In this document: positions 19,739 through 29,400 of the stretch, piece by piece | How positions within the stretch are numbered: the first letter of the stretch is position 1 | Layout of the letters: each line of letters opens with the position of its first letter | Origin: Acinetobacter sp. ANC 3781 | GTDB taxonomy: Bacteria; Pseudomonadota; Gammaproteobacteria; Pseudomonadales; Moraxellaceae | Assembly: GCF_004331285.1 (NCBI RefSeq) | Contig: NZ_SJOH01000008.1 | Span: 79,768 to 143,767 of the forward strand | Reading direction: 5' to 3' | Length of the DNA stretch: 64,000 nucleotides | The notes under the pieces: generated by a model | The model's database searches: none | Seen by the model: only the letters and a program-made list of their open reading frames with translations | Told to the model about the DNA's origin: nothing | Program-made: the position numbers and the translations under genes

Positions 19739-20809
19739 TTAACGTGCACGGCGCAGTAAATAGCCGCCTACCAGCATCATCAGCACAATTGGTACAAATA
19801 CGAACCATGCCGGTGAAGGTGAATACACCAAACTTGCATAGCCCAAGAAGTCTTGCAGATAGAAGAATCCTAAGCCAATAAACAAGGCAATCACCAAACG
19901 GAAACCCATCGACTGTTGACGTAAGGGACCAAAAATAAAGGAACAGGCAATCAGTACCAAGGCAATTAAAGCAAATGGCGAACCGACTTTTTGCCAAAAT
20001 GCCAGCTTATAGGTTTTCGGCACCTGGCTGTATTCATGCATGTAGCTCATAAAACTTATTAATTGGCTAGGTGATAAATCTTCGGGGTCAATAGTGACCA
20101 TATGCACGTATTTTGGCTGTAGGGCTAAAGCCAGAGGAAGCTGATCAGTTTTGACCAAGGTTGAATTACCTTGCGGCAAAATATCCATTTGTGAAGCAGT
20201 CTTTAGATTCCAATCACCATCTTTAACGAACTGACCTTGTTCTGCATTTAGAACCCCTTTCAAGTGATAACTGTCATCAAAGTCTACGACTTGAACATGT
20301 TTCAGTTGCCCTTGTGCATTGGCATAATCAATATAAATAAAACGCTGACCTTCGCGGGTCCAATAACCGCTGACTTCACCCAGTGAACTTACACTCCGGT
20401 GATCTTTCACGCTTTTGGCTTGCTCATTGGTATAAGGAATTACCCATTCACTCAGGACAAAGGATAAAACCACCAGAATTAGAGCCGAACGAATCACCCA
20501 GCCTACAATACGCCATAGACTCACTCCCACCGAACGCATCACCACCAGTTCGCTATTAGACGCTAAAGCCCCTAAACCGAGAACAGCACCAATTAAGGCA
20601 GAAATAGGTAAAATTTCATATAAATAGCGGGGTGCACCCCATAACACATAGAGAAATGCCTGCCAGGCACCATAGTTTTCATTCAGTGAACCCAATTCAC
20701 CCAAATAGGTAAACAGCACTTGTAAAACAGAAAGCACTGCTGTGGCCCCCAGCATGGCCAATGCCGTGGTTTTGGTCACATGTTTGGCAATTATTCGACG
20801 TGCTAACAT
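19739..20809 (-). CDS. lptG: LPS export ABC transporter permease LptG
   Basis: LptG is one of the two permeases of the LptB2FG transporter, which extracts lipopolysaccharide or lipooligosaccharide from the inner membrane. The 356-residue protein has the YjgP/YjgQ layout: three N-terminal membrane segments, a periplasmic beta-jellyroll domain (about 130-260) and three C-terminal segments. It ends in a basic tail. It starts two bases after the lptF stop, so translation is coupled. lptB, lptA and lptC are not in this window. Confidence 0.94.
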   Translation of the reverse strand: MLARRIIAKHVTKTTALAMLGATAVLSVLQVLFTYLGELGSLNENYGAWQAFLYVLWGAPRYLYEILPISALIGAVLGLGALASNSELVVMRSVGVSLWRIVGWVIRSALILVVLSFVLSEWVIPYTNEQAKSVKDHRSVSSLGEVSGYWTREGQRFIYIDYANAQGQLKHVQVVDFDDSYHLKGVLNAEQGQFVKDGDWNLKTASQMDILPQGNSTLVKTDQLPLALALQPKYVHMVTIDPEDLSPSQLISFMSYMHEYSQVPKTYKLAFWQKVGSPFALIALVLIACSFIFGPLRQQSMGFRLVIALFIGLGFFYLQDFLGYASLVYSPSPAWFVFVPIVLMMLVGGYLLRRAR

Positions 20810-20811
20810 TT

Positions 20812-21912
20812 TTAAGACCTCGCCTGCTGAATTCGTTTCTTGATTTTAGGGGCGAGCTTTTGTTTTCTGGAGAACAATGCTCCAGCAATGCCATACACGA
20901 CCAAGACCAAAGGATATGCCCAGATTCCTAACTCATCTTTACTGACACGTGTTTTCAATGCCATGAGTGCCACAATCAAACTGGCGAAAATCAGCAAGGC
21001 GGGGAATAGTTTTAAATAACGTCCTTGACGGGGAGTCACTTCTGAAAGTGCGATCGCCAGGATCAAAGCCACAAGTACTGAAAATGGCACGAAGATCCGC
21101 CAGCCCAATTCACTCGCCACAACCGGATCGGTACGGTTGTTCCAGAGCTTGCCAATCGGCAATGCTTCCACTTCTGCACTTTCAAATTTGGCTTCAGCAT
21201 CACTTTCTAAACGTAAACGATAGGACTGAAACTCTGCTTGGGTATATTTTGGTTTTCCCGGAAAAATTTCGTAACGGCGGCCTTCAGATAAATCGACAAT
21301 ACTGGCCGTTTCATTGGCCACTTCTACACGAGTGGCTTCTTTTGCCAGAATCATGACATCCGGTTTACCTGGTTTTTCCGCGCGTTGATAGAAAAACACA
21401 TCTTTAAGATTACGCCGGTCTTCTGACAAATCTCCAGCATAAATGGTATAGGGACCGGAGGAAATAAACTCTTTGGGACGCACCAAATCGAAACCGGTTC
21501 TGACCGCCTGATTGGTGGTCAACTCTTCAAACTGACGCAGCCCCCAAGGAGACATCCAGACCATCAAGACAGTTTGAACAGCCAGAAATACCACGGTCAG
21601 CGGAATCAGTAACCTTCCCAACTGATGGCGACTGACGCCACTGCCGTTCATTACCGCCATTTCATGGTCGACATACAAACGGCCAAATACCAGCATCAAA
21701 CCGATAAAAAAGCCCAGTGGAAGAATCAGGGTTAAAAATTCCGGTAGCCGATAACCAATAATACTGAACAAAATACTGACATCTAAACGACCTTGTGCCG
21801 CAATGCCAAAGTACTTGATCAGTCGACCACCCATCATGATCAAGGTAAGCAAGGCAATCACAACCAAGGATGTAGACACCACTTGCTTGACCAGATAACG
21901 CCGAATAATCAA
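20812..21912 (-). CDS. lptF: LPS export ABC transporter permease LptF
   Basis: Partner of LptG in the LptB2FG complex. The 366-residue protein shows three membrane segments in residues 10-120, a periplasmic jellyroll domain (about 125-265), three further segments and a lysine/arginine-rich tail. The start motif MIIRRYLVKQV is typical. It is divergent from pepA; the intergenic region holds a 16-bp perfect palindrome (21942-21957) 30 bases before its start. Confidence 0.95.
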   Translation of the reverse strand: MIIRRYLVKQVVSTSLVVIALLTLIMMGGRLIKYFGIAAQGRLDVSILFSIIGYRLPEFLTLILPLGFFIGLMLVFGRLYVDHEMAVMNGSGVSRHQLGRLLIPLTVVFLAVQTVLMVWMSPWGLRQFEELTTNQAVRTGFDLVRPKEFISSGPYTIYAGDLSEDRRNLKDVFFYQRAEKPGKPDVMILAKEATRVEVANETASIVDLSEGRRYEIFPGKPKYTQAEFQSYRLRLESDAEAKFESAEVEALPIGKLWNNRTDPVVASELGWRIFVPFSVLVALILAIALSEVTPRQGRYLKLFPALLIFASLIVALMALKTRVSKDELGIWAYPLVLVVYGIAGALFSRKQKLAPKIKKRIQQARS

Positions 21913-21941
21913 ATTAATTCTTCCAAAAAAGAGGCTAATAA

Positions 21942-21957
21942 AAACTAGCGCTAGTTT
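21942..21957. promoter_or_regulatory. Perfect 16-bp palindrome between lptF and pepA
   Basis: AAACTAGCGCTAGTTT reads the same on both strands. It lies 30 bases before the lptF ATG and may overlap the lptF -10 region (TAAACT on the minus strand). The symmetry suggests a dimeric regulator site. No known operator is recognised. Confidence 0.5.
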
Positions 21958-21997
21958 ACCCGAATGTTGAAAATATAAAACCTATACTGTTGTTGCG

Positions 21998-22030
21998 CAT
22001 TGAAACTCTATTCATAGAAATGTTTCAATG
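21998..22030 (+). promoter_or_regulatory. Inverted repeat in the pepA leader
   Basis: CATTGAAAC and GTTTCAATG are perfect 9-bp complements separated by 15 bases, ending 41 bases before the pepA start. It could be an operator or an mRNA stem. TATACT at about 21983 is a plausible -10 upstream of it, but no good -35 is visible. Confidence 0.4.
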
Positions 22031-22062
22031 GTTTAATGGTTTGCAAACTTTTAAAGGCATGA

Positions 22063-23920
<1,858 letters not shown>

Positions 23921-23948
23921 CCGGTCAATTGAAATAAGGAGATACGGG

Positions 23949-24581
23949 GTGGCATTAAATGTCGGTCAAGATTTTAAACAGCGCTGGTTAGATGTGCCTG
24001 AAGCTGTTCGTCAGGTATTTATTGATGACCTACACCGTGTCTGCAATGTGCTGAAACCTGAAACCAATATCCAAAAGTGGTTGGAAAAGGATAAAGAAGC
24101 ACAACAACACTCTTTTGAGAGAATTGAGCGTGCATATGTAGAACGTAAGGCACAACTGATTGAAGAAGCACGCATTCGCAAGCAGCTTGCGCTAGAAAAA
24201 TCTCTGGAAAATAAACGTGCTGAACAAGTTGCTTATGCTCAAGCCTTGCAGCTAGATGAAGCTCGACAGTTTGCCGAACAAACCCAAACCTTGGCCTTTA
24301 TCCGGCAAACTTTAGAGCACGAAACCCATGTTTATACAGCACGTTATCATAAAAATCCTGAAGGCTCAGCACTGAATTTTTCTAAAGGCATGCGGTCGAT
24401 TCCTGACACTGCAATGCTATCCGAACTGGAAAGCGTGCGTTTACGTCTCGAATTAGAAGCTGAAACCTTGATTGAACAGGCGGTTACGGTATTTCGTGCC
24501 AAGTTACATCAAGCCAGCCAAGACGAAATTGACTACATTTTGAAAAACTCTGATTTATCGACAGAGAAACCAAAGCACTAA
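23949..24581 (+). CDS. Coiled-coil protein of unknown function
   Basis: I place the start at the GTG at 23949 because AAGGAG lies seven bases upstream, giving 210 residues (start ...ALNVGQDFKQRWLD). An earlier in-frame ATG would overlap holC and has no ribosome site. Residues about 45-125 are rich in Glu, Gln, Lys, Arg and Ala with heptad-like spacing, so a long coiled coil is likely. No signal peptide or membrane segment is seen, and no enzymatic motif is recognised. It lies 28 bases after holC and is probably co-transcribed with pepA-holC. Confidence 0.7.
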   Translation: MALNVGQDFKQRWLDVPEAVRQVFIDDLHRVCNVLKPETNIQKWLEKDKEAQQHSFERIERAYVERKAQLIEEARIRKQLALEKSLENKRAEQVAYAQALQLDEARQFAEQTQTLAFIRQTLEHETHVYTARYHKNPEGSALNFSKGMRSIPDTAMLSELESVRLRLELEAETLIEQAVTVFRAKLHQASQDEIDYILKNSDLSTEKPKH

Positions 24582-24615
24582 TTTCTCATCGCAATTTATC
24601 CAGACTATTTTTCCA

Positions 24616-24655
24616 CTGTCATATAAATGACATGTTTATGTCACAAGATAGTCAT
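24616..24655 (+). promoter_or_regulatory. Double Pho box (four PhoB half-sites)
   Basis: Four 7-bp elements, CTGTCAT (24616), ATGACAT (24627), ATGTCAC (24638) and TAGTCAT (24649), sit at an exact 11-bp period with AT-rich 4-bp spacers. This is the arrangement of two tandem Pho boxes, each of two half-sites. They lie 71 bases before the 72-residue gene at 24727 and point toward it. PhoB control is inferred from the match. Confidence 0.75.
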
Positions 24656-24726
24656 ATCTTTGAATCAATTCATTTAAAGATATTGCTATTTTGATACTTA
24701 AACATAATCTTATTCAGGAAGAAAAA

Positions 24727-24945
24727 ATGGATATCTTGAAGCAAATTTCCACTCAAATTGCTGCACTGGATTCGGGTCAAAAATGGCGTGTATCTGCTCA
24801 AGATTTATGGATAAGCCATGCCGACTTCCATTCAGTTTCGATTTATATTGTCCGTGAAGCTGAAAAAGGCCAATTTTCTGTTTCTATACCTGCTGCATTA
24901 AGCTCTTCGGTAGGAAGTACTGCTGTCACAATTACCAAATACTGA
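24727..24945 (+). CDS. Small protein of unknown function, predicted Pho regulon member
   Basis: A 72-residue protein starting at the ATG at 24727 with AGGA-type ribosome site (AGGAAG) just upstream. It is soluble-looking, with no signal peptide. The N-terminal half has a helix (MDILKQISTQIAAL), then a mixed region ending in PAALSSSVGSTAVTITKY. I recognise no family. The four-half-site Pho array upstream predicts induction by phosphate starvation. A hairpin-like GACCAGTC/...GACTGGTT type terminator is not clear; a T-rich stretch (AGTCTACTTTGGTGGGCTATTTTTATTTT) follows the stop. Confidence 0.7.
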   Translation: MDILKQISTQIAALDSGQKWRVSAQDLWISHADFHSVSIYIVREAEKGQFSVSIPAALSSSVGSTAVTITKY

Positions 24946-25055
24946 AACAGACCAGTCAAAACAGTCTACTTTGGTGGGCTATTTTTATTTTAATATTTTG
25001 ATTAGATTTTTTATTCAATTTAATCAAATCCAAACATGATCTAAATATTTAAAAC

Positions 25056-25601
25056 CTAAAATAAATCTACGGCAATTCCCAGCATATTGCCTACGCCATA
25101 GCCGATCCCTAATAACAGACTAATCCAGATCAGTCCGCCTACCACGTTATAAAGCATAAAACTGAAAATACTCATATGCCCGGCTCCGGCAGCAAAGGGT
25201 GCAAATGAACGCACAAATGGCACAAAACGAGCCACCAGAATGGTTTTTCCACCATGCTTGGTAAAATAATGATTGGTTTTGACAATATATTCAGGCTTCA
25301 AAAACCGTGAATGTTCATGAAAAAATTTAAATCCCAGCACCTGACCGGTATAATAATTAACGGTATAACCCAATACCGAAGCGCTAAAAAGCAATAGCCC
25401 CATGTAGTTTAAATGGATCACATCTGTAGTTGAACAAAGTGCACCAATGCCAATCAGCAAACTGTCCCCAGGCAAGAAAAACATAAATACAGAGCCGGTT
25501 TCTGCAAAAATAATCAGAAATAAAATGGCGTAAATCCATAGACCATAGTTGTCCAGCAAAGTCGGCAACCATTGTTCAATATGCATTAAAAAATCAAGCA
25601 T
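25056..25601 (-). CDS. DedA-family membrane protein
   Basis: DedA/SNARE-associated proteins are inner-membrane flippase-like transporters; some recycle undecaprenyl phosphate or phospholipids. I favour the ATG at 25601 (181 residues) over a GTG six bases upstream because GGA is better spaced. The family signature appears as ETGSVFMFFLPGDSLL near residue 35 and RFVPFVRSFAPFAAGAG near residue 125. Four to five membrane segments are present. It stands alone between the small Pho-linked gene and ribE. A specific DedA paralogue cannot be assigned. Confidence 0.85.
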   Translation of the reverse strand: MLDFLMHIEQWLPTLLDNYGLWIYAILFLIIFAETGSVFMFFLPGDSLLIGIGALCSTTDVIHLNYMGLLLFSASVLGYTVNYYTGQVLGFKFFHEHSRFLKPEYIVKTNHYFTKHGGKTILVARFVPFVRSFAPFAAGAGHMSIFSFMLYNVVGGLIWISLLLGIGYGVGNMLGIAVDLF

Positions 25602-25659
25602 TCGCACAAATCCACTTTAGCCACATGATCTAACCCGCCCACTAAAAAACCTAAATAAA

Positions 25660-25701
25660 AATAGAAAACAGTCTGATTTTTCAATCAGACTGTTTTCTAT
25701 T
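25660..25701. terminator. Very strong terminator after ribE
   Basis: A perfect 19-bp stem with a 4-base loop. The arms include CAGTCTGATT and AATCAGACTG. On the minus strand it is followed by a T-rich tail and ends the rib transcript. The stem is unusually long for a simple terminator. Confidence 0.85.
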
Positions 25702-25711
25702 CTATGGGTTT

Positions 25712-26371
25712 TTATTTTAAGAAACCATTTTCTGCAAGAAATGCCATACTTAATTTTGATGGTTCTGTGGTTTCAGCCGCTTTATCACCCAGCATTAAAC
25801 GCTCGATATAGCGTGCTAATACATCGACTTCCAGGTTGACTTTGGCACCAGTTTTCCATGTACCAATATTGGTTCGTTCAGCCGTATGCGGAATCAAATT
25901 CAAGCTAATCACATTGCCGCGTAAATGGTTGATGGTCAGACTGATCCCATCCACCGTCACCGAACCTTTTTCAGCTAAATATTTGGCAATTTCAGCAGGT
26001 GCTGTCACTTCATAATAAATGGAACGGGCATCTTCACGAACCACGGTAATTTCACCTACAGCATCCACATGACCACTGACAATATGGCCGCCAAAACGTG
26101 TGGTGGGCAACATCGCTTTTTCTACATTCACGCGCTGACCGACTTTCCAGGTGCCTAATGTCGTGCGGTTTAAACTTTCACGCGATACATCGGCGGCGTA
26201 CCAGTTTTCGCCCCATTCAATTACGGTGAGGCAAATCCCGTTAGTGGCAATGGAATCGCCCAAATGCACATCTGACATATCGAGACTGGTACCAATACGC
26301 AAACGGACATCACCGCCTACGCTTTGTAAGCTTTCCACTTTGCCTAGACTTTCAATAATGCCTGTAAACAT
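25712..26371 (-). CDS. ribE: Riboflavin synthase alpha chain
   Basis: This enzyme dismutates two 6,7-dimethyl-8-ribityllumazine molecules to riboflavin. The 219-residue protein is built of two tandem lumazine-binding repeats (start MFTGIIESLGKV; second repeat around FGGHIVSGHVDAVGEI). The C-terminal tail is about 15 residues longer than usual and not conserved. It lies 27 bases after the methylase gene on the same strand. No FMN riboswitch is evident before it. Confidence 0.95.
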   Translation of the reverse strand: MFTGIIESLGKVESLQSVGGDVRLRIGTSLDMSDVHLGDSIATNGICLTVIEWGENWYAADVSRESLNRTTLGTWKVGQRVNVEKAMLPTTRFGGHIVSGHVDAVGEITVVREDARSIYYEVTAPAEIAKYLAEKGSVTVDGISLTINHLRGNVISLNLIPHTAERTNIGTWKTGAKVNLEVDVLARYIERLMLGDKAAETTEPSKLSMAFLAENGFLK

Positions 26372-26398
26372 AACTTGTTCTCTAATTCTGTATTTGTT

Positions 26399-27691
26399 TT
26401 ACCACAATGCCAGTTGTGTACTCACCCCTGTAGTATCGACTCCACCCAGTTCAGCGAAATGATACAACTGGCCCAAAAGCTGGCGCAGTGGTGGACCCGA
26501 TTTGGCATGGGTATCGGTAATCACAATAAATTCTAATACACGTGCGCGCTCTGACTGACGTTGCTTACTGACGCGATAACGCGGAACATCTTGAGTAAGC
26601 AAGGTTACACGACCACGTTTCAGATTCGCCTGCAGCAAATCACCCGCTTCAATATTACCATCGGTCGAATAGCTGGTTAGAATATAACGCGCATTAATCG
26701 TTGCCAACAACTTCTCGTAAGCTTCTTTGGCATATTTGGAAGAATTGTACTGACTCGGCCGCTCTTTACGCCATGCCCGGTCAATCCCGCTCTTGTAGCC
26801 TTTGGTATCTGGAGTTGGTAAATCAGCCTGATCCCACAAGGTTAAAGCATTCAACACGTGATAATTACTGCTATAAGCATGCTGGTTATACGGTGGATCC
26901 AGATATGCCACATCGACTTCAAAACCGCTCATTTGATTGGCAAGATGCTGAGCATCGACACACCACATTTCTGCTGCCGGTTTTTTTGGTTCGCCAATGG
27001 CACAGAAACGACTCGGTGTCAGCCAGAGCAAAGATTCAATTCGTTCCAAAGCGGTTTGGGTTTTACCGCCCCAGCCATGATGGAAACTTTTAAATACACC
27101 TGAAGTATTGCTGACAAAACTGGCTGAATAAAGCAGAGGTGCCAATAAAGCACTCATCTCGACATCGTCAATCGCACCTTGAGCTTGCCAAGTGGCGATT
27201 TGCTGACGGATCGCATCGATACGCATGCCATTACGGCGTTTAAAGAATAAACGATCGCGTGCCGGATCATAAATTTCATCATTACGCGGACACAGGTTAT
27301 GCGTTACCCAACCTTTGACTTCCGGCAAACGATTCAGGTAATCGATGGCTTTTTGATAATCACCCAATTCTTTAAATGCCGGTGCTTCTGTGCAGGACAA
27401 AATCGCACTATTTAAAGCATGGCTATACGGTTCCCAGTCATTGGCAATCACACGATAACCATTTTGACGAGCTAGACGTGAAACTACACCGGAGCCTGCA
27501 AAAAAGTCAGCGAAAATCGGGGCACGACCATTTTTGCTATTTAATGTTCCCGTGCTCTCAAGTGCTTCCAAAATCAGATGAAGTAAACGACGCTTATTGC
27601 CTAAATACGGAACAAGCTGATTGAAAAGATATTCGTCTGTGGTACGTGCTGAATGACGACGTTTATGATAAACCGAAGACTCTGAATTCAT
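26399..27691 (-). CDS. Orphan D12-class DNA adenine methyltransferase
   Basis: An N6-adenine DNA methyltransferase by motif. The SAM-binding loop is FADFFAGSGVVSRLA near residue 65 and the catalytic DPPY is in VAYLDPPYNQHAY near residue 268. At 430 residues it is longer than Dam (about 278). No restriction gene is adjacent. Its ATG overlaps the ribD stop (ATGA), so it is embedded in the riboflavin operon. An orphan Acinetobacter adenine methylase named AamA has been described in a similar setting; orthology is not proven here, so I leave the symbol empty. Confidence 0.87.
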   Translation of the reverse strand: MNSESSVYHKRRHSARTTDEYLFNQLVPYLGNKRRLLHLILEALESTGTLNSKNGRAPIFADFFAGSGVVSRLARQNGYRVIANDWEPYSHALNSAILSCTEAPAFKELGDYQKAIDYLNRLPEVKGWVTHNLCPRNDEIYDPARDRLFFKRRNGMRIDAIRQQIATWQAQGAIDDVEMSALLAPLLYSASFVSNTSGVFKSFHHGWGGKTQTALERIESLLWLTPSRFCAIGEPKKPAAEMWCVDAQHLANQMSGFEVDVAYLDPPYNQHAYSSNYHVLNALTLWDQADLPTPDTKGYKSGIDRAWRKERPSQYNSSKYAKEAYEKLLATINARYILTSYSTDGNIEAGDLLQANLKRGRVTLLTQDVPRYRVSKQRQSERARVLEFIVITDTHAKSGPPLRQLLGQLYHFAELGGVDTTGVSTQLALW

Positions 27692-28791
27692 ACTGTCTCT
27701 TGAGAAGGGATTAACCTTAAGCGCACATCATCCCCCAATTGGGTGACGTCCATGAGCTTAAATCGAAGTTGCTCTGCCATACGGCTAAATTCCGCACTAA
27801 ACATTGCACGTGCTGCTTGACCTAAAAATGTCGGTGCAACATAGCTGATCATTTCATCGACTAACTGTTGTTGTAAAAAGGCAGTCGATAATGTTGCCCC
27901 CGCTTCCACCAGCACATCATAAATTTGATGTTGCGTAGAAAGGGTCTGTAGCAAGTCTTTTAAAGGTTGTACTGCAAATTGTAGCACGCCCAAATCAGCA
28001 AGTTCCTGACGGAATGGTCCCATGACCATGACCGTATCGGGTTGCTGGAGTATTTTCGCATGAAGCGGTAAACGTCCCTGACGATCGAGTACCAGACGTT
28101 TCGGCTGAACAATAGTCGTGATATCGTCAATACCATTGAGCTGACGCACATTCAGCAGACAATCATCTGCCAGTACCGTTTCAATCCCGGTAATGACCAC
28201 ACCAGAAATGGCGCGCCAATGCTGCACATCTTGACGAGCTTCAGGTCCGGTAATCCATTTCGATTCCCCGGATGCCATGGCTGTACGGCCATCCAGGCTT
28301 GAGGCAATTTTTAAACGCACGTAAGGCATACCGTTTGCCATGGCTTTAAGAAAACCAAAATTGAGTTTTTCTGCTTGTTGTTCACAAATGCCAACTTCAA
28401 CTTCAATGCCGGCATCTTTTAGAATTTGTACACCCTTGCCTGCCACCAACGGGTTTGGATCGGGACAAGCGACAATGACTTTAGCAATCCCTGCTTCCAC
28501 CAAACCTTTGGCACAAGGCGGCGTACGACCATAATGCGCACAAGGTTCCAAAGTCACATAAGCGGTTGCGCCTTGAGCAAGATCTGCGGCCTGACGCATG
28601 GCAAAGACTTCCGCGTGCGGTTGTCCAGCTTGAGGATGAAAGCCTTCGCCAACTAACTGACCATCTTTAACGATGACACAGCCGACATTGGGATTGGGTT
28701 TGGTGGAGTATTGTCCAAGTTGCGCTAATTCAATCGCACGTTGCATCCACAGCTGATCTTGGTGAATTGGATCTTGGCTTAACTTAGACAT
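27688..28791 (-). CDS. ribD: Bifunctional riboflavin deaminase/reductase RibD
   Basis: RibD deaminates and then reduces the pyrimidine intermediate of riboflavin synthesis. I use the ATG at 28791 (367 residues) rather than a TTG two codons upstream. The N-terminal deaminase zinc site is HAEVFAM and PCAHYGRTPPC (residues about 48-88). The NADPH-dependent reductase domain follows from about residue 150 (VRLKIASSLDGRTAM). The stop overlaps the methylase start. nrdR lies 12 bases upstream, so nrdR-ribD-methylase-ribE look like one operon. Confidence 0.95.
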   Translation of the reverse strand: MSKLSQDPIHQDQLWMQRAIELAQLGQYSTKPNPNVGCVIVKDGQLVGEGFHPQAGQPHAEVFAMRQAADLAQGATAYVTLEPCAHYGRTPPCAKGLVEAGIAKVIVACPDPNPLVAGKGVQILKDAGIEVEVGICEQQAEKLNFGFLKAMANGMPYVRLKIASSLDGRTAMASGESKWITGPEARQDVQHWRAISGVVITGIETVLADDCLLNVRQLNGIDDITTIVQPKRLVLDRQGRLPLHAKILQQPDTVMVMGPFRQELADLGVLQFAVQPLKDLLQTLSTQHQIYDVLVEAGATLSTAFLQQQLVDEMISYVAPTFLGQAARAMFSAEFSRMAEQLRFKLMDVTQLGDDVRLRLIPSQETV

Positions 28792-28803
28792 CTTCAAACT
28801 CTT

Positions 28804-29262
28804 TTAATGTTCACGGTGTTGCATTTGTTCAATTTGACGTCGAAAAGCTTCTACATCCTGAAAATCTTGATATACCGAGGCAAAACGCACATAAGCCACA
28901 TGATCAAGGGCAAACAAGGATTGCATGACAATTTCACCAATCATGCGTGATTTCACATCACGCTCACCTAGGCGACGAATTTGTAATTGGATATCGCTGA
29001 GGACAGTTTCAATCTGCTCTTGTGTGACCGGTCTTTTTTGTAAAGCATGCATCAATGAACGGCGCATTTTCGCTTCATCAAAAGGTTCGCTCTTGCCGTC
29101 AGATTTAATCACCCGTGGCATCACCACTTCATAGGTTTCAAAGGTGGTAAATCGTTCTCCGCAGCTGATACATTCACGACGTCGACGAATTTGACAGCCT
29201 TCAGCAGCCAAACGCGAATCGATAACTTTACTATCTGCGGCGTTGCAAAATGGACAATGCAT
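28804..29262 (-). CDS. nrdR: Transcriptional repressor NrdR
   Basis: NrdR represses ribonucleotide reductase genes in response to dATP/ATP. The 152-residue protein has an N-terminal zinc ribbon (CPFC at 3-6 and CISC near 34) and an ATP-cone domain from about residue 49 ([20 protein letters not shown]). Length and motifs are standard. It heads the rib operon, the usual nrdR-ribD neighbourhood. No NrdR boxes were found in this window, so it probably acts elsewhere. Confidence 0.95.
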   Translation of the reverse strand: MHCPFCNAADSKVIDSRLAAEGCQIRRRRECISCGERFTTFETYEVVMPRVIKSDGKSEPFDEAKMRRSLMHALQKRPVTQEQIETVLSDIQLQIRRLGERDVKSRMIGEIVMQSLFALDHVAYVRFASVYQDFQDVEAFRRQIEQMQHREH

Positions 29263-29343
29263 AGCGGTTTAATTGAACAAATCAAATCGGATTTAGAGTG
29301 TAGCAAAAATTCTGCGTTTTGTAGAGACTTACGCAAGATATGG

Positions 29344-29371
29344 AAAAAAAACAGCCCTTCCGGGCTGTTTT
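29344..29371. terminator. Terminator after amtB
   Basis: AAAACAGCCC and GGGCTGTTTT pair around a 4-base loop, with an extended T-run on the minus strand. It ends the amtB transcript 30 bases after the stop. Confidence 0.88.
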
Positions 29372-29400
29372 ACACAATATATTGATTATCGACTTTTTTA

